From: Marinobacter azerbaijanicus
GTDB lineage: Bacteria; Pseudomonadota; Gammaproteobacteria; Pseudomonadales; Oleiphilaceae
Assembly: GCF_030250645.1 (NCBI RefSeq)
Contig: NZ_JASSVS010000011.1
Coordinates: 104,447-168,446 of the forward strand
Length of the DNA stretch: 64,000 bases
Direction of reading: 5' to 3'
The translations under genes and the position numbers were made by a program. The notes below the pieces were generated by a model. It saw only the letters and a program-made list of their open reading frames with translations, was not told where the DNA came from and searched no databases. This document shows positions 7,683 through 17,560 of this stretch, piece after piece (the stretch's first letter is position 1; every line of letters starts with the position of its first letter).

Positions 7683-9836
7683 ATGGCAAAGAATCTTTAC
7701 ATCGCGCCAACATCCATGAATTCCGGACTGACCTCCGTCTGCCTGGGGCTGCTCCGCGCCCTCGAGAGAGTGGGTGTCAGTGTGGGGTTCTACAAGCCGT
7801 TTCGCCAGTCTGTTCATCAGGGCGAAGCCCACCATAATCGTGGCGAAGACACTTCCGTGGCTTTTGTTCGTGCGCGCAGCCACCTCAAACCGCCCGAGCC
7901 CATGAACCTCAAGGAGGCGCAGAACCTGCTCAATACCGGCAAGGCCGACCAGCTTCTGGAAACCATCGTGGGCGAATACCAGAAGGTCGCCAACACCGTT
8001 GACGTGGTAATCATTGAAGGCCTGGTACCCGACCAGAGCGAAGCCTATATCGCCAGACTGAACGTGGAGGTCGCCCGCAACCTGGGTTCCGAGGTTGTTC
8101 TGGTAAGCACTCCTGGCAATACTGAGCCCCAGGCTCTTGACGACGAACTGGACTTTTACGCCAGGCTTTTCTCAAGCCCCTCCGATCCGGAGGTAATCGG
8201 CGTGGTTCTCAACAAGGTCGGCGAACCCGAGAAGTCGGAGTTTTCGCCCCGGGTGAATTCCCGGGCCACTGAAGAAACCGTTGATTACGGACAGGCCTGC
8301 AAGGTATTCAGTGAGGGCCGTTACCGGCTGCTCGCTGTCATTCCCTGGCAACCGGAGCTTATGGCACCACGGGTTTCCGACATCGTCCGTGAAATGAATT
8401 CGGAAGTGCTGCACGAGGGGGAAATGTATACCCGTCGTGTGCAGAAGGTCAGTGTCAGCGCACGCACCATTCGCAACATGGTAGAGACCCTCAAACCCGG
8501 CTCCCTGATGGTCATGCCTGGAGACAGGGAGGACATCATAGTAACGGCCGCAGTTGCGGCCCTCAATGGCGTGCCTCTGGCCGGCATCATGCTCACCGGG
8601 GGACTGATGCCGGATGACAGAGTCGTGGACCTCTGCCGTCGTGCTCTGGATTCGGGACTTCCGGTGATAAAAGCAGAAACCAACACCTACGAAACAGCCC
8701 ACCAGTTGGCCAACCTGTCATCAGCCATTCCGGTGGACGATCCCGAGCGTATTGAAAAGGCCATGGAAGCTGTCGCCACACGGATCGACGCAGAATGGCT
8801 ACGGGAACACCTGAAGGTGGAACGCCAGAGCCGGCTATCCCCTCCTGCTTTCCGCTATTTACTCTCCGAGCGCGCCAGGAAGGCCGCAAAGCGCATCGTC
8901 CTGCCCGAGGGCAATGAGCCACGCACAGTACAGGCCGCGATTATCTGCCATCAACGCAAACTGGCACACTGCATCATGTTGGGCAACCGAAACGACATTG
9001 CCAATGTAGCCCGCTCACAGGGGATGGAACTGCCTGACGAAATCGAAGTCATCGACCCTGCGGACGTTCGCGAGCAATATATCGAGCCAATGGTAAAGCT
9101 GCGACAGCACAAGGGGCTGGCTCCCGATATGGCTGAAGCCATGCTGGAAGACAATGTAGTTCTCGGAACCATGATGGTTGCTGAGGACAAGGCCGACGGC
9201 CTGGTATCAGGCGCCGTCCATACCACCGCCAACACCGTGCGGCCAGCAATGCAGTTGATCAAGACCCATGACAACGCAAAGGTCGTGTCTTCCGTTTTCT
9301 TCATGCTGCTGCCACAGCAGGTCGTGGTCTACGGCGACTGCGCCATCAACCCGGACCCTGATGCCGAAGAACTGGCGGACATAGCCATCCAGAGCGCGGA
9401 GTCGGCCGAAGCCTTCGGTATTGAGCCGGTAGTGGCCATGATCAGCTACAGCACCGGTGAATCCGGCAGCGGCAAGGACGTGGACAAGGTGCGGGAAGCC
9501 ACCAGAATTGCCAGGGAAAGGCGCCCTGACCTGCTGATTGACGGCCCCCTGCAATACGACGCCGCCGCCATCGAGAGCGTTGCCCGAAGCAAGGCTCCCA
9601 ATAGCAAGGTCGCCGGCAAGGCAACGGTCTTTATATTTCCTGACCTGAACACCGGCAATACCACCTACAAGGCAGTTCAGCGAAGCGCAAACGTGGTGAG
9701 TATCGGGCCAATGCTTCAGGGTCTCAGGAAGCCGGTGAACGATCTTTCCCGTGGTGCGATGGTTGAAGACATCGTCTTTACCATTGCTCTCACTGCGGTA
9801 CAGGCAAAACAGGTGGAGGACGCCGGGTTGATCTGA
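7683..9836 (+). CDS. pta: Phosphate acetyltransferase, long form
   Basis: A 717-residue Pta of the three-domain type: an N-terminal BioD-like domain (MAKNLYIAPTSMNSGLTSVC), a central DRTGG domain and a C-terminal catalytic PTA domain from about residue 390, with SGAVHTTANTVRPAMQLIK, SYSTGESGSGKD and FPDLNTGNTTYKAVQR. It converts acetyl-CoA + phosphate to acetyl phosphate. It is the last gene of the ackA-pta unit. A strong hairpin terminator overlaps its stop codon. Confidence 0.95.
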   Translation: MAKNLYIAPTSMNSGLTSVCLGLLRALERVGVSVGFYKPFRQSVHQGEAHHNRGEDTSVAFVRARSHLKPPEPMNLKEAQNLLNTGKADQLLETIVGEYQKVANTVDVVIIEGLVPDQSEAYIARLNVEVARNLGSEVVLVSTPGNTEPQALDDELDFYARLFSSPSDPEVIGVVLNKVGEPEKSEFSPRVNSRATEETVDYGQACKVFSEGRYRLLAVIPWQPELMAPRVSDIVREMNSEVLHEGEMYTRRVQKVSVSARTIRNMVETLKPGSLMVMPGDREDIIVTAAVAALNGVPLAGIMLTGGLMPDDRVVDLCRRALDSGLPVIKAETNTYETAHQLANLSSAIPVDDPERIEKAMEAVATRIDAEWLREHLKVERQSRLSPPAFRYLLSERARKAAKRIVLPEGNEPRTVQAAIICHQRKLAHCIMLGNRNDIANVARSQGMELPDEIEVIDPADVREQYIEPMVKLRQHKGLAPDMAEAMLEDNVVLGTMMVAEDKADGLVSGAVHTTANTVRPAMQLIKTHDNAKVVSSVFFMLLPQQVVVYGDCAINPDPDAEELADIAIQSAESAEAFGIEPVVAMISYSTGESGSGKDVDKVREATRIARERRPDLLIDGPLQYDAAAIESVARSKAPNSKVAGKATVFIFPDLNTGNTTYKAVQRSANVVSIGPMLQGLRKPVNDLSRGAMVEDIVFTIALTAVQAKQVEDAGLI

Positions 9837-9855
9837 CCGATCAACCCGGTTTTTT
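9823..9855 (+). terminator. Rho-independent terminator of ackA-pta
   Basis: A perfect 11-bp inverted repeat (CCGGGTTGATC / GATCAACCCGG) with a 5-nt loop is followed by six T. The pta stop codon TGA (9834-9836) lies in the loop, so the last codons of pta form half the stem. Confidence 0.9.
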
Positions 9856-9860
9856 CAGGC

Positions 9861-11285
9861 TCAGCGTTTCTTGCTTTTCATTCTCGCTTTCTTTTTCAGC
9901 GGCCGGCCTTTTTTGATGTCGTTGTCCTGTTTTACCTTCTGACGAGGCGTCAGGCGGCTGACCTTGTTGGCAAACGGATTCTCGCTGGAGCGGAACTCAA
10001 AGCGAATGGGCGAACCATTCACCTTCAGCACCTTACGGAAGGTGTTCTCCAGGTACCGCTTATAGGCGCCGGGCAGCGCGTCCGTCTGGTTGCCATGCAC
10101 AACAATAACCGGCGGGTTGGAACCGCCCTGGTGCGCATAACGGAGCTTGATACGACGCCCCTGCACCAGGGGTGGCTGATGTTGTGCCGTCGCATCCTGA
10201 AGAATCGCTGTGAGACGATTGGTAGGCCACTTGGCCATCGCGGATTCGTAACAGGCGTGGACCGATTCGTACATCACGCCAACACCGGAGCCGTGAAGCG
10301 CCGAAATATAGTGCTTGTCGGCGTAGTCAAGAAAATCCAGGCGACGCTGGACCTGCTCTTTCACCTTTGCCTTGTCTTCCGGATCCATCCCGTCCCACTT
10401 GTTGACGGCAATGACCAGGGAGCGCCCGGCATCGAGTACAAAGCCGATCAGGTGCAGATCCTGGTCCACCAGCCCCTCCCGGGCATCGATCACCAGAATA
10501 ACCACGTGGGCATCATCAATGGCCTGCAGCGTCTTGATGATGGAAAACTTTTCCACCGTTTCGCTGACATTCTTGCGGCGGCGGACACCTGCCGTGTCAA
10601 TGAGCGTGTACTGATGATCCATCCGCTCGTAGGGGATGTAGACACTGTCCCGGGTGGTACCCGGCATATCAAACACCACAACCCGGTCTTCGCCAAGCAT
10701 GCGGTTCACCAGGGTCGACTTGCCCACGTTGGGGCGACCAACAATACCGATCCGGATGCCGGGATACCGGTCTGCCCTGTCCTGAGCTTCGCGTTCCTCT
10801 TCTGAGGGCAGCAGTTCCTCAAGCATGGAGCGGATGCCCCGGTTATGGGAGGCTGCAATCAGAAAAATGGACTGGAAACCCAGCCCGTGAAAATCAGATG
10901 CGGCAATATCCGGGTCCTGACCATCGGTTTTGTTGACCACCAGATGGGCCTGTTTACCGGTTCTGCGCAGATGGTCGGCAATCAGTTCGTCGCCGCCATT
11001 AAGCCCCGCCTTGCCGTCCACCAGGAACAACACGATATCGGCCTCTTCTACCGCCTGCATGGACTGGCGGGCCATTTCCGCATCCAGCCCCTCTTCACCA
11101 CCGGTGAGGCCACCGGTATCAATCACAATGAACCGCTGGCCCTCGTAATTGCCCTCGCCATATTTGCGGTCACGGGTCAGACCGGGGAAATCCGCTACAA
11201 GCGCATCCCGGGACCGGGTCATCTGGTTAAACAGTGTCGACTTGCCAACGTTGGGACGTCCGACAAGTGCAATTACAGGGGTCAT
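9861..11285 (-). CDS. der: Ribosome biogenesis GTPase Der (EngA)
   Basis: This 474-residue protein has two tandem G domains, each with a clear P-loop (GRPNVGKSTLFN near residue 8, GRPNVGKSTLVN near 185), their DTGG/DTAG switch II motifs and NKTD/NKWD specificity motifs. A C-terminal KH-like domain and a very basic tail rich in K and R follow. Der acts in 50S subunit maturation. It is the last gene of the minus-strand block that begins at hisS or ispG, in the same relation to bamB as in Pseudomonas. Confidence 0.97.
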   Translation of the reverse strand: MTPVIALVGRPNVGKSTLFNQMTRSRDALVADFPGLTRDRKYGEGNYEGQRFIVIDTGGLTGGEEGLDAEMARQSMQAVEEADIVLFLVDGKAGLNGGDELIADHLRRTGKQAHLVVNKTDGQDPDIAASDFHGLGFQSIFLIAASHNRGIRSMLEELLPSEEEREAQDRADRYPGIRIGIVGRPNVGKSTLVNRMLGEDRVVVFDMPGTTRDSVYIPYERMDHQYTLIDTAGVRRRKNVSETVEKFSIIKTLQAIDDAHVVILVIDAREGLVDQDLHLIGFVLDAGRSLVIAVNKWDGMDPEDKAKVKEQVQRRLDFLDYADKHYISALHGSGVGVMYESVHACYESAMAKWPTNRLTAILQDATAQHQPPLVQGRRIKLRYAHQGGSNPPVIVVHGNQTDALPGAYKRYLENTFRKVLKVNGSPIRFEFRSSENPFANKVSRLTPRQKVKQDNDIKKGRPLKKKARMKSKKR

Positions 11286-11347
11286 AATCTTTCGCTACAC
11301 AGTAAAAAGGGCCAGCGCTTCACAGCGAGTTGGCCGGTAAGGAGCGC

Positions 11348-12520
11348 TCAATCGCGCTCCCGTATTTTAAGAACAGACATTTTGCCACTATTGCCATAGA
11401 CGAGAAGATTGCCATTCTGCAAGCGCTGGAAAGGCACCCGCAATCCCTCATCGTCAAACTCAAGCTGGCCCTGGAGGCTACCGTCCTCCAGCGACAACAT
11501 GTGAATGTAGCCTTCAAAGTCGCCAACCAGCAGATAGTCACCATACACGATCGGCTGTGTGGGCTGACGCCAGGACAAGCGGTCCTGAACCCACAGTTCA
11601 CGGCGGTCCGAGCCGCGATAAGCGGCGATGTCACCATCGGCCCGGGCTATGAAAATATTGCCACCGCCAATCATCGGAGATTGCAGACTTGATTCCTTCC
11701 GGCTCCAGATTTCCTGCCCGCTCTGCAGTTCAACGAGCGCAAGTTTGCCCTGGTAACCAACCACCATCGCTGCACCTTCCAGAATCAGAGGCTCACCGGC
11801 AACATCCACCAGCCTCTCCAGTTCTGTCCGTCCTTGTGGCTGCCCCACTTCGTATTGCCAGACCGGCTGCCCGGTCTCGGTGGATATCGCCATCAGTTTG
11901 CCATTGGCCAGTGAGGCCAGCACCAGGTCGGCACCTACCAGGGGTGACGCCGCAGCCCGCAGGGACAGGACCGGTACGTTGCTGTCGTACTGCCAGGCCT
12001 TGTCACCGGCATTGGCGTCAAAGGCAATCACTTTACCGTCTATGGTCTGCACCACCACAAGACGACCGTTGGACTGGGGAGAAGCCAGCGCCTCGTTTGG
12101 CAGAGGCTGCTCCCATAACTCTGTACCATCCTGCCGCGACAGCGCTTTCAGCTGTGCGTCACGGGTAACCAGGTACAGATTGCCACCATCTCCGCCAATG
12201 CCGGCGCTGACATCCTCATCGAGATCCTGATACCACTCGACCTTTCCGTTTTCCGGGTTAACGGCCCAGATTTCACCCTCAGCCGACGCAGCGTAAAGAA
12301 GCTCGCCGGTGTTCAATGGCGCCAGGTAAAGGAACTTGCCGTCGTGGCCATCGCCCACACCCATGGTCCATACAGGCTCCAACTCCACGGAGGCGGATAT
12401 CTCCGGGACGGGCGCTGGCTGTTCAAAGGTATCCGTGGTGCTGCAACCAGCCAGTAATGCCCCAGCCAGAAGACCAACCAGTGGAATGGAACGCATCTGC
12501 CCTTTAAACAAACGGGGCAT
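11348..12520 (-). CDS. bamB: Outer-membrane assembly lipoprotein BamB
   Basis: A 390-residue lipoprotein: signal peptide with lipobox LLAGC near residue 26, then an eight-bladed PQQ-type beta-propeller with recurring 'G.LYA...' and 'A.D...G...W' blade motifs. BamB is the scaffolding lipoprotein of the BAM complex. The ATG shares one base with the yfgM stop (TGATG) and is preceded by GGGAG, indicating translational coupling. Confidence 0.94.
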   Translation of the reverse strand: MPRLFKGQMRSIPLVGLLAGALLAGCSTTDTFEQPAPVPEISASVELEPVWTMGVGDGHDGKFLYLAPLNTGELLYAASAEGEIWAVNPENGKVEWYQDLDEDVSAGIGGDGGNLYLVTRDAQLKALSRQDGTELWEQPLPNEALASPQSNGRLVVVQTIDGKVIAFDANAGDKAWQYDSNVPVLSLRAAASPLVGADLVLASLANGKLMAISTETGQPVWQYEVGQPQGRTELERLVDVAGEPLILEGAAMVVGYQGKLALVELQSGQEIWSRKESSLQSPMIGGGNIFIARADGDIAAYRGSDRRELWVQDRLSWRQPTQPIVYGDYLLVGDFEGYIHMLSLEDGSLQGQLEFDDEGLRVPFQRLQNGNLLVYGNSGKMSVLKIRERD

Positions 12521-13176
12521 CAGGCTCCCTCCCCTACGCCAAGATCCGACAGTTTGAGTTCAAGAATGCCGCTACGCCCCTGATGGCTCTGCTCCCGGGC
12601 CGCCAGATAGGCATCACGGGCGCCCTCTCTGTCACCCTGTGCCAGCAGGATATCGCCTTTCAGCTCGGTGAAAATGGCACTGAAGCTACCGGCATTATCC
12701 ACACTCTCAATGGTGCTAAGGGCTTCTTCGTACTTTTCCGCGCCAAACTGGGCGCGCGCCAGCCTGTTGCGGATCACCAGCGCCAGCGGGCTGGACTCGT
12801 CGGCCTTTCCCTGCGCCCAGGTCAGGGACTCGATGGCCGCCTCCGGGTCATCCTGATCCATCATCTGCTGGCGCGCCAGCATCATCATGCCGTAGATGGC
12901 AAATGCACTGTCACTGTATTCCTCGCGGAGAGTCTCTGCCACATAGGCCACTGTCTCGGCACGGTTTTCTTCGCTCTCATTGCTGTAAGCGTTGATCAGG
13001 TCAGCAAACTGGGAGGCAGCCTCGGTGCGCTGCTGCATCTGATGGTTCTGCCACGCCTGCCAGCCGAATACGATAGCCAGGGCCACAGCAATACCGATCA
13101 GGAGTGAGCTGCCATTTTTCTTCCACCAGTCCTTGATTGCCTGGACCGTTTCTTCCTCAGTGCGCATTTCAGCCAT
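12520..13176 (-). CDS. yfgM: YfgM-type tetratricopeptide membrane protein
   Basis: A 218-residue protein with a short cytoplasmic N-terminus (MAEMRTEEETVQAIKDWW), one membrane helix (about residues 22-42) and a periplasmic TPR-like helical region. YfgM is known as a SecYEG-associated ancillary factor linked to periplasmic chaperones. Its place between hisS and bamB is conserved in gammaproteobacteria. Confidence 0.9.
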   Translation of the reverse strand: MAEMRTEEETVQAIKDWWKKNGSSLLIGIAVALAIVFGWQAWQNHQMQQRTEAASQFADLINAYSNESEENRAETVAYVAETLREEYSDSAFAIYGMMMLARQQMMDQDDPEAAIESLTWAQGKADESSPLALVIRNRLARAQFGAEKYEEALSTIESVDNAGSFSAIFTELKGDILLAQGDREGARDAYLAAREQSHQGRSGILELKLSDLGVGEGA

Positions 13177-13227
13177 GATGACTCCTGTAATAAATGATTA
13201 TTGTCTCTGTAGCCTTTCGGCCCGCCA

Positions 13228-14508
13228 TCAGCGGCCCAGCAATTCTTCCAGTACGCTCGCAAGATCAGCCCGGGCAATATCCTGCTGAGGTTCATCCGAT
13301 CGCAACGGCTTCAGGCCTACTCTACCGTTGGCCAGTTCATTCTCGCCCAGAATAACGGCGTAGCGGGCGCCGCTGCGATCCGCCTTCTTCATCTGGCTCT
13401 TGAAGCTGCCGCCGCCACAGTGGCTCATCACCCGGGCTGCGGGCAAGGCGGTGCGCAGTGACTCAGCGAGTGCAAGCGCCGATGCCACTGTTGAATCACC
13501 CATGGCGGTCACATAGACATCCACATTGCCGTTGGCGCTGGCCGGTACCAGATCGAGGGTCTCGAGCAACAGAATCAGGCGCTCAAGCCCCATGGCAAAC
13601 CCGACAGCGCAAGTGGGCCTGCCCCCCAGTTGCTCAACCAGACCATCATAACGGCCACCAGCGCAGACCGTGCCCTGCGCACCAAGACTGTCTGTAATCC
13701 ACTCAAAGACGGTCTTTCCGTAGTAATCCAGCCCACGAACGAGCCGCGGGTTCACCGTGTATTCCACCCCAGCCGCATCCAGCAGTGCACACAGCTCCCT
13801 GAAATGATCCACCGACTCCTGGTCCAGGTAATCATCCAGTCGGGGGGCATCCCCCAGAAGCTGCTGCGTGCCGGGATGTTTGCTGTCGAGGATACGCAGG
13901 GGATTGGACGCAAGCCGACGCTTGCTGTCCTCATCAAGCTGGTCCTGGTAACCGGAAAGATAGGCAACCAGTGCTTCCCGGTATTCCCGGCGGGCAGCGG
14001 ATGTTCCAATGGAATTGATTTCCAGTCGGGTGTGTTCGCTCAGCCCCAGTTCACGCCAGAGCCGGGCTGTCAGTACAAGCAGCTCCGCATCGATATCAGG
14101 ACCATTCATGCCAAAACATTCCACACCAATCTGGTGGAATTGACGATATCGCCCTTTCTGCGGACGCTCGTGACGGAACATCGGCCCCGTGTACCAGAGC
14201 CGACGCGTCTGATTGAACAGCAGACCATGCTCTTCCGCAGCCCGCACACAGCCCGCAGTTCCCTCCGGTCGCAGAGTCAGACTGTCGCCGTTGCGGTCCT
14301 CGAAGGTATACATCTCCTTCTCGACAATATCCGTCACTTCGCCGATGGAGCGCTTGAACAGATCGGTCTGCTCCACCACTGGCATTCGGATTTCCTGATA
14401 ACCGTATTGCGAAAGTACCCGCCTGACCGTGTCTTCCACAAACTGCCAAACCGGCGTCTGCTCTGGCAGGATATCGTTCATCCCGCGAATTGCCTGGATC
14501 TTAGCCAA
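13228..14508 (-). CDS. hisS: Histidine--tRNA ligase
   Basis: A class II synthetase with motif 1 and the 'IRGMNDILPEQTPVWQ' N-terminus, motif 2 (TLRPEGTAGCVRA, FRHERPQKGRYRQFHQ), the HisA motif RGLDYYGKTVFEW, motif 3 (GFAMGLERL) and a C-terminal anticodon-binding domain. I place the start at the TTG at 14508 (MAKIQAIRG, 426 residues), which agrees with the family and has AAAGG upstream. A GTG at 14547, directly after the ispG stop, would add 13 unusual residues and is the alternative. Confidence 0.95.
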   Translation of the reverse strand: MAKIQAIRGMNDILPEQTPVWQFVEDTVRRVLSQYGYQEIRMPVVEQTDLFKRSIGEVTDIVEKEMYTFEDRNGDSLTLRPEGTAGCVRAAEEHGLLFNQTRRLWYTGPMFRHERPQKGRYRQFHQIGVECFGMNGPDIDAELLVLTARLWRELGLSEHTRLEINSIGTSAARREYREALVAYLSGYQDQLDEDSKRRLASNPLRILDSKHPGTQQLLGDAPRLDDYLDQESVDHFRELCALLDAAGVEYTVNPRLVRGLDYYGKTVFEWITDSLGAQGTVCAGGRYDGLVEQLGGRPTCAVGFAMGLERLILLLETLDLVPASANGNVDVYVTAMGDSTVASALALAESLRTALPAARVMSHCGGGSFKSQMKKADRSGARYAVILGENELANGRVGLKPLRSDEPQQDIARADLASVLEELLGR

Positions 14509-14547
14509 GTTACTACCTTTCTGTCTTAGTGATTTGGTGACCTGCAC

Positions 14548-15666
14548 TCATTCGGTTGAGCGGGTAATGATCGCGTCTTCCTTTTCCTTGCGCCGGGCAA
14601 CTTCCTCACGGATCAGCCGCTCCAGATCATCGGTCAGGTTAGCGTTATCAAGTTTCTGATTGGGCTTGCCAGACATGTAGAACAGGTTCTTCGGGCTACC
14701 GCCGGTAAGGCCCAGGTCCGCCACCTTGGCTTCTCCCGGACCATTGACGATACAACCAATAATTGCCACATCCAGCGATTCGTTCACATCTTCCAGGCGG
14801 GCTTCGAGATCGTTCATGGTCTGGATTACATCGAAATTCTGCCGCGAGCAGCTGGGACAGGCAACAAAGTTTATGCCGCGGCTGCGCAGGCGCAGGCTCT
14901 TGAGGATGTCAAAGCCAACCTTGATTTCCTGCACCGGATCTGCCGCCAGGGAGACCCTGATGGTGTCACCAATACCGTCCATCAACAGCATGCCCAGGCC
15001 AATAGACGACTTCACGGTACCGGAACGGAAGCCCCCCGCCTCGGTGATACCCAGGTGCAGTGGCTGCTCAATCTGGCTTGCAATCAGGCGGTAGGCTGCC
15101 ACGGTCATGAACACCTCAGAGGCCTTGAGGCTGACCTTGAAGTCCTGGAAATCGTGCTTGTCGAGAATGTCGATATGGCGCATGGCCGATTCCACCAATG
15201 CTTCCGGTGTCGGTTCGCCATACTTCCGCTGCAGCGCTTTCTCCAGTGAACCGGCATTCACGCCGATGCGAATTGGAATATTACGGTCACGAGCGGCGCT
15301 TATGACGGCGCTGACCCGGTCATCCCTGCCAATGTTGCCAGGGTTGATTCGAAGGCAGTCAACACCGAGTTCAGCAACCCTGAGGGCAATGCGGTGATCA
15401 AAGTGGATGTCCGCCACCAATGGTACAGTCACCATGGAGCGGATCTTGCCGAACGCCTCAGCGGCATCCATGGATGGAACAGATACCCGAACGATGTCGG
15501 CACCGGCCTCCTGCAATGCGCGGATCTGGCCGACCGTTGCGTCAACGTCGCAGGTATTGGTGTTGGTCATGCTCTGAACAGCGATCGGAGCGTCACCACC
15601 CACGGGAACATCACCCACCATTATCTGGCGGGATTTTCGTCTTTTGATCGGAGATTCGTGATTCAT
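14548..15666 (-). CDS. ispG: 4-hydroxy-3-methylbut-2-enyl diphosphate synthase IspG
   Basis: A 372-residue enzyme of the MEP isoprenoid pathway, of normal bacterial length. The N-terminal TIM barrel starts RQIMVGDVPVGGDAPIAVQS. The Fe-S domain shows the ligand motif CPSCSRQ and a later CIVNGPGEA. It needs a [4Fe-4S] cluster, relevant because the local isc operon is incomplete. It sits between rodZ and hisS as in Pseudomonas. Confidence 0.96.
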   Translation of the reverse strand: MNHESPIKRRKSRQIMVGDVPVGGDAPIAVQSMTNTNTCDVDATVGQIRALQEAGADIVRVSVPSMDAAEAFGKIRSMVTVPLVADIHFDHRIALRVAELGVDCLRINPGNIGRDDRVSAVISAARDRNIPIRIGVNAGSLEKALQRKYGEPTPEALVESAMRHIDILDKHDFQDFKVSLKASEVFMTVAAYRLIASQIEQPLHLGITEAGGFRSGTVKSSIGLGMLLMDGIGDTIRVSLAADPVQEIKVGFDILKSLRLRSRGINFVACPSCSRQNFDVIQTMNDLEARLEDVNESLDVAIIGCIVNGPGEAKVADLGLTGGSPKNLFYMSGKPNQKLDNANLTDDLERLIREEVARRKEKEDAIITRSTE

Positions 15667-15699
15667 AGCCTGCTAACCGGAAAAGTGTGTTCGAAACTG

Positions 15700-16719
15700 T
15701 CAGATATCCAGTGTGAATTCCGCGCGGTTATTGACAACCCGGAAGCCGGACATATCCACCGCCTCCCCATCGAAACGTATTGATTCAATGGCATCAACAG
15801 CGCCGACAACAACCCGGATCGGTACCCTGCCCGATACATTGATGCGGTCGCCATCGCGCTGCAGTGAGCTCACCAGACGATTACCAGCCGAGTCAGTCAC
15901 CTGCACCCAGCACTCATCGCTGAAAGTCATCTCCAGCCGGGTGCTTGGCGCAACGGCCTCCGGCTGAACACTTTCCTCAAATGCCGGTTCCGGATTGCTG
16001 GTTACCATCGGCACGCGATCTTCGTCGATGTCGCTAACCGGGGAGTCCCCGGCCAGCCCTTCTTCCTGCCTTTCTTGTGGCGCCGGTGCATCCGGGTCAG
16101 AGATGGCCGGCTCCTCAACAACCGGATCAACCGGTTGCGGTTCAACACGCGCAGTTTCTGCTGCACCGGCATCCGCGTCTGCGTCAGCACCGGTGTCGAT
16201 ATCCGGAGAAAGACCATTGTCCGACCGGGATTCCTCCGGTTCAACCGCCTCTGGCACCGTCTCAGCGTTATCGGGCTCATCGGGAGCAAACGTTGTGCCC
16301 ATGTTGTCCATAAAGCGAAGGCCAACAAAGACCGCAATGGCAATAGCCAGTATGAAAAGAAAAAACTTGGCGATGCGACGTTTCTGGCGCCTGCGACGCT
16401 CAATATCAACCAGGGGGTTGGCCTCTTCCGCCTGCACCTTCTGCTGGCGAAGCGGCTCTAGCTCCCTGTCCAGCGTTGCGATCACCGCATCCGGGTCCAG
16501 GTCCACCTGTTGCGCATAGGTTCTGACATACCCCTTGAGAAACAGTTCACTGTCGATCTGCCCGTAGTCGCCATCTTCAATGGCTTGAATAACGGCCGGG
16601 CGCAGGTGTTGCGCATCGGCCACAGCCGAGACACTCAACCCCTTCTGCTCACGCGCGCGCTTCAGTTGCTGGCCTGCGGGCTCACTCACCACTGGCTGTT
16701 GTGTGTCATCACTGTCCAT
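15700..16719 (-). CDS. rodZ: Cytoskeleton protein RodZ
   Basis: A 339-residue protein with an N-terminal helix-turn-helix (about residues 16-80; LKRAREQKGLSVSAVADAQ), a basic stretch (RRRRQKRR), one membrane helix near 118-137, a long acidic low-complexity periplasmic linker rich in E, D, A and P, and a C-terminal DUF4115 beta domain. RodZ links MreB to the cell-wall elongation machinery. Its start overlaps the pilF end by 11 bp. Confidence 0.92.
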   Translation of the reverse strand: MDSDDTQQPVVSEPAGQQLKRAREQKGLSVSAVADAQHLRPAVIQAIEDGDYGQIDSELFLKGYVRTYAQQVDLDPDAVIATLDRELEPLRQQKVQAEEANPLVDIERRRRQKRRIAKFFLFILAIAIAVFVGLRFMDNMGTTFAPDEPDNAETVPEAVEPEESRSDNGLSPDIDTGADADADAGAAETARVEPQPVDPVVEEPAISDPDAPAPQERQEEGLAGDSPVSDIDEDRVPMVTSNPEPAFEESVQPEAVAPSTRLEMTFSDECWVQVTDSAGNRLVSSLQRDGDRINVSGRVPIRVVVGAVDAIESIRFDGEAVDMSGFRVVNNRAEFTLDI

Positions 16720-17524
16720 TTGAAGTCATCACCCTGTATTGTTGGTATTCGACAGAGTTTGGAAAATTGTTCTTCAGCTGCAGGCCCAGACTGGATGCCA
16801 GGTTCTGGTCACCAAAATGGTGGGCGATGCGAATTCCGGTATACAGACTCTCCGGAGAGTGCCGAAGATTCTGGTTCCGTTCCATAAGGGTGGTCAGCCG
16901 GCTGTAGTGACGGGAGGCAGCCTGGTAGTTTCCAGACTCCACAAGCGTCCGCGACAGTGCAAGCAGCGACCTGGCGTCGCCACGGGACAATTCCACAGCC
17001 CGTCGATAAGCGGTAATAGCGCCCTCAAGGTCGCCTACCCGCTCCTCGGCAAGGCCAAGATTGAAGAAGACGGAGGCTCTCTCTCCGTACTCGGTATCCC
17101 TGGAAGCTGCGAGAAACTGATCACGGGCCTCTTCGAAGCGACGTTGCCCATAAAGAAAGGCCCCATAATAGACCCGCCCGCGCGTATAACCCGGATCATT
17201 GTCGAGGGCGTCCTTGAAGGAACGCTCTGCCAGTTCCGGCTCCCCCTCGGATCGATAGACCAGGCCCATTGCAGCCAGTGCGCCAGGGTGCTCGGGCGAA
17301 AGTTCCAGTGCCCGGTCAAGGTGATGCCTGGCCCGCTCGATATTGTCCTGCCCGATATAGGCAGTCGCCAACTGAACGTAGTTCTTTACCGCCTTCTCGC
17401 GATCGGCTTCGCGGGCGAACCGACTATCGGTTTTGGTCACACAGCCTGTGACAAACATTGCCAGTAATACCATGGCAAATGCAGCCCGGACCTTGCTTAC
17501 TGGTTCAGATGTCACAGTTGGCAA
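16709..17524 (-). CDS. pilF: Type IV pilus biogenesis lipoprotein PilF (PilW)
   Basis: A 271-residue lipoprotein with lipobox FVTGC near residue 28, followed by about six TPR repeats in tandem (for example 'ALELSPEHPGALAAMGLVYR' and 'AVELSRGDARSLLALSRTL'). PilF is the pilotin for PilQ secretin localisation. Its position between rlmN and rodZ is the conserved one in Pseudomonas. Confidence 0.92.
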   Translation of the reverse strand: MPTVTSEPVSKVRAAFAMVLLAMFVTGCVTKTDSRFAREADREKAVKNYVQLATAYIGQDNIERARHHLDRALELSPEHPGALAAMGLVYRSEGEPELAERSFKDALDNDPGYTRGRVYYGAFLYGQRRFEEARDQFLAASRDTEYGERASVFFNLGLAEERVGDLEGAITAYRRAVELSRGDARSLLALSRTLVESGNYQAASRHYSRLTTLMERNQNLRHSPESLYTGIRIAHHFGDQNLASSLGLQLKNNFPNSVEYQQYRVMTSNGQ

Positions 17525-17560
17525 TACCTCTTGTCTTCAGGGGTGAACGCTCACCCGGGT

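Noticed and set aside
14509..14547. GTG at 14547 as the hisS start
   Set aside because: It would add 13 residues not found in homologs as I know them; the TTG at 14508 has a ribosome-binding site and fits the family N-terminus.
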